From the NCBI GenBank assembly GCA_964405405.1, contig CAYONT010000058.1:1-10079 (forward strand): a stretch of 10,079 nt of DNA. Reading direction: 5' to 3'. Position numbers and translations under genes: made by a program. Below are positions 5,869 to 10,079 of this stretch, piece by piece. Origin of the DNA: CAMCYM01 sp964405405 (GTDB taxonomy: Bacteria > Bacteroidota > Bacteroidia > Flavobacteriales_D > Sanyastnellaceae). The notes beneath the pieces were generated by a model that saw only the letters and a list, made by a program, of their open reading frames with translations, was not told where the DNA came from and searched no databases. Position 1 is the first letter of the stretch, and each line of letters opens with the position of its first letter.

Positions 5869-6780
5869 TTACAGCTTCAGGAACGCGGCGCGGTAGGTGC
5901 CGGCGTCGGTGCGGAACTCGAGCACGTAGCGGCCAGGGGCGAGGGTGGACACGTCGAGGGAGGGCTGTCCTGCAGTCCAGGCCGGCAGAGCGACGGGTTG
6001 GCCCCAGGCATTGAAGAGCAGGGGCGCGGCGTTCGCGTGGGTCAGGGGGGCGTCGAGGTTCCACTGCACGCGGTCGGTGGCGGGGTTCGGGTAGACCTGG
6101 AGGCCCTGCACCCGAGGGTTGCGAGGGGTCACCGAGGTGGCCGTGGAGATGTCGGCTGCGTTGCGGGGCTCGATTTTGTACTCGTTGTAATGGTAGTTGA
6201 CGGTGCCCGTGAGGGTGTAGGCCGTGCCCTGGGACCAACCTCCATCGGGGAAGTACATGTAGTCGTTCGTTTTGCAGATACCCGAGCCGTCGTTGAATTC
6301 GGCCTCACCGAAGCCCGCGTCGGGGTTGACGCAGACGGCATTGGAGGTGGTGACCAGGCAACCCTCGTAAGCTTCGGTGGAAGCGATCTGGGCCGTGGTC
6401 AGGACGGCGGGTGCGGGAACCGGATTGCCCGTGGAAACGACCGTGAAGCCCACCACATTGATGAGTTCTGTGTTGTCGAAATACTCCGCCACCTCCGCGG
6501 TGATCTGGACCAGATCCCCGATGTTCGGGGTCTGGGTGTTGTCATAAACGTACACACCGTTCCAAGGGCCGGGACCGTCTTGGATGAAATAGCCGATGAC
6601 GCCTGCCGTGGCCGAGGTCATGTTGTTCGCGGAGATGATGCCCTGGGTGGTCACCGTGGTGCCGACGAGCGGGGAGGAGAACAGCTCGCCCTGGATCTGG
6701 GCGATGGTGTGGGTGACCTGGCCCGAAGCGAGCGTGGAGAGGCCGCAGGCGGCGGCAAGCAGGAGGAGATGACGGTTCAT
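5869..6780 (-). CDS. T9SS-secreted protein with ExeM/DUF5689-like OB-fold modules
   Basis: 303 aa. The start at 6780 gives MNRHLLLLAAACGLSTLASGQ, a clean signal peptide with cleavage near SG-Q; a longer frame upstream (to 6825) lacks this and is rejected. Residues 25-115 follow the pattern I-x-x-IQG...SP..G..VTTQGIIS...GYFIQDGPG...GVYVYD...NIGDLVQITAEV. This resembles the OB-fold region N-terminal to extracellular nucleases of the ExeM/COG2374 group and DUF5689-type modules. A second, similar segment spans about 125-212. No nuclease catalytic domain follows. Residues 224-303 are a type IX secretion C-terminal sorting domain (QVYPNPATDRVQW..., ending APGRYVLEFR...FLKL), so the protein should cross the outer membrane and be surface-anchored or released. 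Role unknown: perhaps binding or adhesion. It converges on the THUMP methyltransferase, with a 63-bp GC-rich gap and no clear terminator. Confidence 0.82.
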   Translation of the reverse strand: MNRHLLLLAAACGLSTLASGQVTHTIAQIQGELFSSPLVGTTVTTQGIISANNMTSATAGVIGYFIQDGPGPWNGVYVYDNTQTPNIGDLVQITAEVAEYFDNTELINVVGFTVVSTGNPVPAPAVLTTAQIASTEAYEGCLVTTSNAVCVNPDAGFGEAEFNDGSGICKTNDYMYFPDGGWSQGTAYTLTGTVNYHYNEYKIEPRNAADISTATSVTPRNPRVQGLQVYPNPATDRVQWNLDAPLTHANAAPLLFNAWGQPVALPAWTAGQPSLDVSTLAPGRYVLEFRTDAGTYRAAFLKL

Positions 6781-6809
6781 GTGCGGATAAGGTGTGCCGG
6801 GTCGCGGCG

Positions 6810-6817
6810 TACATTTG
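6810..6817 (+). promoter_or_regulatory. Possible -7 element of the SDR-amidohydrolase-SCO operon
   Basis: TACATTTG matches the Bacteroidota -7 consensus TAnnTTTG exactly and lies 34 bp before the ATG at 6852. It sits in the 71-bp gap shared with the divergent T9SS-protein gene. No TTG is seen at the expected -33 distance, so the call is tentative. Confidence 0.4.
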
Positions 6818-6851
6818 TGGGGCAAATTTGGGCCAAACTCCGCAAAATCTC

Positions 6852-7673
6852 ATGGCATTGAATTCATTTTCGGGGACCGGGACGCCGGCGCCGCCTGCGG
6901 CCGGTGGGCCGGGGGTGATGTTGATCACCGGGGCGACCTCGGGTTTCGGGGAGGCCACGGCGTGGGCGGCCGCCCGAGCGGGGTGGTCGCTGGTGTTGAC
7001 GGGACGTCGGGAGGACCGGCTGGAGCGGTTGGGGGCGGGTTTGGCCCGCGAGACGGGTGCGGCGGTACAAATGCTGGGGTTCGATGTGCGCGATCGGGCG
7101 GCGACGCAGGCCCAGCTCGGATCCATCCCGGACGCATGGGTTCCCCGGGTGCTGGTGAACAACGCGGGGCTCGCGGTAGGCCGGACGTCGGTGGAGGCGG
7201 GCGAATACGAGGACTGGGACCGGATGCTGGACACGAACGTGAAGGGGGTGCTCAACGTGGTGCGGGAGCTGGTGCCCCGGATGGCGCGGGGGAGTCGCGT
7301 CGTACAGATCGGGAGCATCGCCGGCCGACAGGGGTATGCGGGGGGCGCAGTCTACAACGCGAGCAAGTTCGCGGTGGACGGGATGACGCAGGCGATGCGG
7401 CTGGACCTCCTGCCCCGTGGGATCCAGGTTTCCCAGGTGCTCCCCGGGGCGGCGGAAACGGAGTTCAGCACGGTGCGGTTCCACGGCGACGAGGCGGCGG
7501 CGCGCGGGGTGTATGCGGGGTTCACTCCCCTCTCTGCAGCGGATGTGGCGGAGGCGATTCTGTTCGTGGCTTCGCGGCCCGCGCACGTGAGTGTGCACGA
7601 TGTCGTGATCATGCCCGCCGCCCAGGGTTCGGCGTACCACATTCACCGGGAGGAAACGGCACCGGGGTCATGA
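6852..7673 (+). CDS. YdfG-like NADP-dependent short-chain dehydrogenase/reductase
   Basis: 273 aa classical SDR. The cofactor motif is TGATSGFG (26-33), followed by RR (52-53) after the second strand, suggesting NADP preference. NNAG is at 103-106. The catalytic set is Ser155 with Tyr168 and Lys172 (YNASK). The C-terminal half (PGAAETEFSTVRFHGD, then LSAADVAEAILFVASRPAHVSV and a final YHIHRE) matches the YdfG/serine-dehydrogenase subgroup, which oxidises 3-hydroxy acids such as L-allo-threonine and serine. The real substrate is unknown. I start at the ATG at 6852; the Pro/Gly-rich first 22 residues are not conserved, so the ATG at 6918 (MLITGATSG) is a serious alternative. Its TGA overlaps the start of the amidohydrolase (ATGA), indicating one operon. 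Confidence 0.9.
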   Translation: MALNSFSGTGTPAPPAAGGPGVMLITGATSGFGEATAWAAARAGWSLVLTGRREDRLERLGAGLARETGAAVQMLGFDVRDRAATQAQLGSIPDAWVPRVLVNNAGLAVGRTSVEAGEYEDWDRMLDTNVKGVLNVVRELVPRMARGSRVVQIGSIAGRQGYAGGAVYNASKFAVDGMTQAMRLDLLPRGIQVSQVLPGAAETEFSTVRFHGDEAAARGVYAGFTPLSAADVAEAILFVASRPAHVSVHDVVIMPAAQGSAYHIHREETAPGS

Positions 7674-9344
7674 GGGGAGGCAAGCAGATCGAAGGGGGCG
7701 CTTTGCGGACCGCCTGGGCAGGGGTGGGGCTGGCGGGGCTGCTGGCTGTCCTGTTGGCCGCGGGTTGCAGCGGGCGGCAGGAGGTCGACTTCATCCTGCA
7801 CAACGCTCGGGTGGTCACGCTCGATGCGGCAGGCACGGTGGCGGAGGCTGTGGCCGTGAAGGATGGTCGGGTGGTCGAGGTGGGTGCCGAACGCCAAATC
7901 CTCAACCGCTACCGGGCGAAGGAGATGTACGACGCGCAGAAGGCGGTGGTGTACCCGGGGTGGATGGATGGGCATGGGCATTTGGTCGGGTACGCGCTGG
8001 GGTTGCGGGAGGTGGACTTGGTGGGGACGGGGTCGTGGGGAGCGGTGGTGGAGCGGGTGGTGGCCGGGGCCGGGGGGGGGGGGGGGGCGGGGGGGGGGGG
8101 GGGCGCCGCGGGGGTGGGATCAGAATGACTGGGGGGTGGCGGAGTTTCCGGACCGGGCGGACTTGGATGCTGCGTTTCCGGACCGGCCGGTCGTGCTGCA
8201 CCGGGTCGATGGGCATGCCGTCATCGCCAATGGGGCGGCCCTGGCGGCGGCAGGCATCTCAGGGGCGTCGCGCTGGGACGGGGGCGAAGTGGTATTGCGC
8301 CCGGACGGATCGCCTTCGGGGGTACTGGTCGATGCCGCCGCGGAGGCCTTGGTCGCTCGGATGCCCCCGCCGACCCGGGAGGCCCGCCGTGCCGCCATTT
8401 TGGAGGCGGAACAGCGGTTGCGTGCGGTGGGGCTGACCTGCGTGGTGGATGCGGGTTTGGCCTGGGAAGATATCCGGCTGATGGAGGAGATGCATCGGTC
8501 GGGCGAACTGGCACTCCGCGTGGTGGCCATGGTGACGGATAGTCCTGAAAATCTGGCAGTTGCGGTGCGAGATGGCCCGCTCATCACGGATCGACTCGTC
8601 GCGCGCGCGGTCAAGTTCTACATGGACGGAGCCCTCGGTTCCCGCGGGGCGGCGCTGCTCGAACCCTACGCGGATCGCCCGGACTGGAAGGGGCTGATGC
8701 TGCAGGAGGAGGCGGCTTTTCAGGCCAAACTCGCTCAAGTCCATGCCGCCGGTTTCCAGGCGGCTACGCACGCAATCGGGGACGCAGCCATGGACCGGGT
8801 TCTCCGGGCATACGAGCCGTACCTCGGTGGCGGCAATGACCTCCGCTGGCGCATCGAGCACGCCCAGGTCATGGGGCCGGATGACGTGGCGCGCATGCGG
8901 GCGCTGACGGTGATTCCTTCGGTCCAACCCACGCACGCCACGAGCGACGCGCCGTGGGCCGGCCTGAGGCTGGGCCGCAATCGGCTCCACCGTGCCTACG
9001 CGTACCGTGATTTGCAATCGGCCATCGGCATGTTGACCCTCGGCACGGATTTCCCCGTGGAGTCCATTGACCCACGCCTCACCTTCTACGCGGCCACGGC
9101 GCGCCGCAATGCGCAGGGGGAACCCAAGGACGGCTTCCAGCTGGAACAAGCGCTCACCCCTTTGGACGCGATGCGGGGAATGACGGTTTGGACTGCGTTG
9201 GCGAACTTCCTCGAAAACGACCTGGGGACCATCGAGCCGGGCAAGTGGGCGGATTTCACCGTGGTGGACCGCGACCTGCTCGAAGTCAGCGCGGAAGAGG
9301 CGCGCGAGGCCCGGGTCATCCGCACGTTCATCGCCGGCAAATGA
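7670..9344 (+). CDS. YtcJ-like amidohydrolase (Amidohydro_3) lipoprotein, frame broken at poly-G
   Basis: A metal-dependent hydrolase split between two frames. The 5' part (7670 to about 8100, formally stopping at 8128) starts with a lipoprotein signal, lipobox LAAGC with Cys33, so the enzyme should be membrane-anchored outside the cytoplasm. FILHNARVVTLD, VKDGRVVEVG and YPGWMDGHGHL follow, the last with the HxH metal pair (His102, His104). The 3' part (to 9344) resumes with GWDQNDW, then RPVVLHRVDGHAV, VKFYMDGALGSRGAALLEPY, THAIGDAAMDRV, WRIEHAQVM and LTLGTDFPVESIDP, covering the remaining ligand positions. Joining the halves needs a one-base shift inside two poly-G runs (8072-8103) and gives about 557 aa, normal for this family. 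All motifs are intact, so sequencing error is likelier than true decay. Substrate unknown. Overlaps both neighbours by ATGA. Confidence 0.85.
8072..8103 (+). repeat. Two long poly-G runs (G16-C-G15) at the frameshift
   Basis: Sixteen Gs (8072-8087), one C, then fifteen Gs (8089-8103), embedded in an already G-rich stretch. The amidohydrolase frame changes here. Translating either frame gives only glycine where the family has an ordinary, varied segment ahead of GWDQNDW. Confidence 0.9.
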
Positions 9345-10006
9345 AGTTCCGCGGCAAGTCCCTCCTGCCCTGGCTGGCCCTGGGGGCGGTCTTCGCTACC
9401 GCCGTGGCGGTCGGTTACCAGCAATTGAAGCCGGTGCGCCGCCTGCCCGTGCTGGGCCCAGACGACTTCGTTCCCGCCGTGGTGGACGCGTCCCAGCGGC
9501 ACCGCCAACAGCACCGCATCCTGCCCTTCACGCTGGTCAACCAGCTCGGAGACACGGTGACGTTGACCGATGTGGAAGGCCAAATCCTCGTCACAGATTT
9601 CTTCTTCACGCGCTGCCCCACCATCTGTCCGGTCATGACTGCCCAACTGCGTCGCGTCCAAGATGCGTACCTCGACGAACCGGCCCTGCGGATTTTGAGC
9701 CACTCGGTGACGCCCGCAGCGGACAGCGTTCCGGTCTTGGCGGCCTACGCCCAACGCCAGGGAGCCAATCCGGACCGGTGGTGGTTCCTCACGGGGGACA
9801 AAGCCCACATTTACGAACTCTCCCGGCGAAGCTATTTCTCCTGCCTGGAAGAAGGCGACGGAGGGGACCAAGACTTCGTCCACACCGAGAACGTGGTGTT
9901 GGTGGACCGCGCCGGCAGGATCCGAGGGGTCTACGATGGCACGAGTGAATCCGAAGTGAATCAACTCATTGACGACATCGGCTGGCTTGTAGGTTCCGGA
10001 GAGTGA
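9341..10006 (+). CDS. SCO1/SenC-family copper-binding thioredoxin-fold protein
   Basis: 221 aa. SCO proteins are membrane-anchored with the active domain outside the cytoplasm. They bind copper and help build the CuA centre of cytochrome c oxidase, or act as thiol reductants. An N-terminal hydrophobic segment (about 8-25) is the anchor or signal. The copper ligands are present: Cys92 and Cys96 in TRCPTICPVM, and His181 in DFVHTENVVLVD. The family blocks LPFTLVNQLGDTVTL (61-75) and SVTPAADSVPVLAAYA (122-137) are also seen, as is the C-terminal DGTSESEVNQLIDDI. The ATG at 9341 overlaps the amidohydrolase stop (ATGA), so it is the third gene of the operon and probably translationally coupled. 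No cytochrome oxidase genes lie in the window, so the link to respiration is by family only. Confidence 0.93.
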   Translation: MKFRGKSLLPWLALGAVFATAVAVGYQQLKPVRRLPVLGPDDFVPAVVDASQRHRQQHRILPFTLVNQLGDTVTLTDVEGQILVTDFFFTRCPTICPVMTAQLRRVQDAYLDEPALRILSHSVTPAADSVPVLAAYAQRQGANPDRWWFLTGDKAHIYELSRRSYFSCLEEGDGGDQDFVHTENVVLVDRAGRIRGVYDGTSESEVNQLIDDIGWLVGSGE

Positions 10007-10025
10007 AATAAAGATGACCTTTTGC

Positions 10026-10058
10026 TTGCAACCCGACGCTTTGCGGTATGTATCTTTG
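10026..10058 (+). promoter_or_regulatory. Probable Bacteroidota promoter for a gene beyond the right edge
   Basis: TATCTTTG at 10051-10058 matches the -7 consensus TAnnTTTG, with a TTG at 10026-10028, 22 bases upstream, as the -33 element. It lies after the SCO gene ends at 10006 and points right. The window stops 21 bases later, so the gene it serves is not visible. The 73 bases from 10007 hold no other recognisable feature and no obvious terminator for the operon. Confidence 0.55.
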
Positions 10059-10079
10059 CAGCCGCTTTCGAAGGGAGGC

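Noticed and set aside
8066..8111. A genuine glycine-rich linker in the amidohydrolase
   Set aside because: The frame changes within it, and the family has an ordinary, non-glycine segment of similar length there.
8259..9149. Minus-strand open frame of 296 codons opposite the amidohydrolase
   Set aside because: The plus strand carries all amidohydrolase motifs; the minus-strand product has none.

Overview
The window most likely comes from a GC-rich member of the Bacteroidota, probably flavobacterial. Three things point there. The protein at 5869-6780 (minus) ends in a type IX secretion (Por) C-terminal sorting domain. Several upstream regions carry -7 elements close to the Bacteroidota consensus TAnnTTTG. 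The SUI1-family factor and the RlmL-like methyltransferase are of types common in that phylum. This is mostly ordinary chromosome: housekeeping enzymes, RNA modification, two secreted proteins and one short operon. I see no phage, IS element, CRISPR array, rRNA or tRNA.

Layout. 1-74 (minus) is the N-terminus of a four-helix-bundle (23S rRNA intervening-sequence type) protein that runs off the left edge. 75-345 is an unusual repeat block: six 14-bp direct repeats, then inverted copies of the same words mixed with GC-rich hairpins. The block runs into the end of a LolD-type ABC ATPase gene (323-1012, minus) and supplies its last residues and stop codon. sucC (1137-2357, plus) is divergent from the ATPase gene. 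It converges on a class I SAM-dependent O-methyltransferase (2415-3074, minus), which lies just downstream of a secreted cysteine-rich protein with a MopE-like motif and dockerin-like repeats (3112-3918, minus). A SUI1/eIF1-like factor (4005-4472) and a THUMP-domain rRNA methyltransferase (4543-5805) follow on the plus strand. The methyltransferase has an RG-rich tail encoded by an 18-bp minisatellite. It converges on a T9SS-secreted protein with OB-fold-like modules (5869-6780, minus).

The right third is a plus-strand operon: a YdfG-like short-chain dehydrogenase (6852-7673), a YtcJ-like amidohydrolase lipoprotein (7670-9344) and a SCO1/SenC protein (9341-10006). Both junctions are ATGA overlaps, so the three genes are probably translationally coupled. 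The amidohydrolase frame is broken at two long poly-G runs (8072-8103). The spacing between flanking conserved blocks is close to what I expect for the family, which suggests miscalled or collapsed bases rather than a biological insertion. The window ends in a probable promoter (10026-10058) for a gene beyond the right edge.

The strongest leads are the repeat block beside the four-helix-bundle gene, the poly-G frameshift, the cysteine-rich MopE/dockerin protein, and the recurring TAnCTTyG element upstream of genes.
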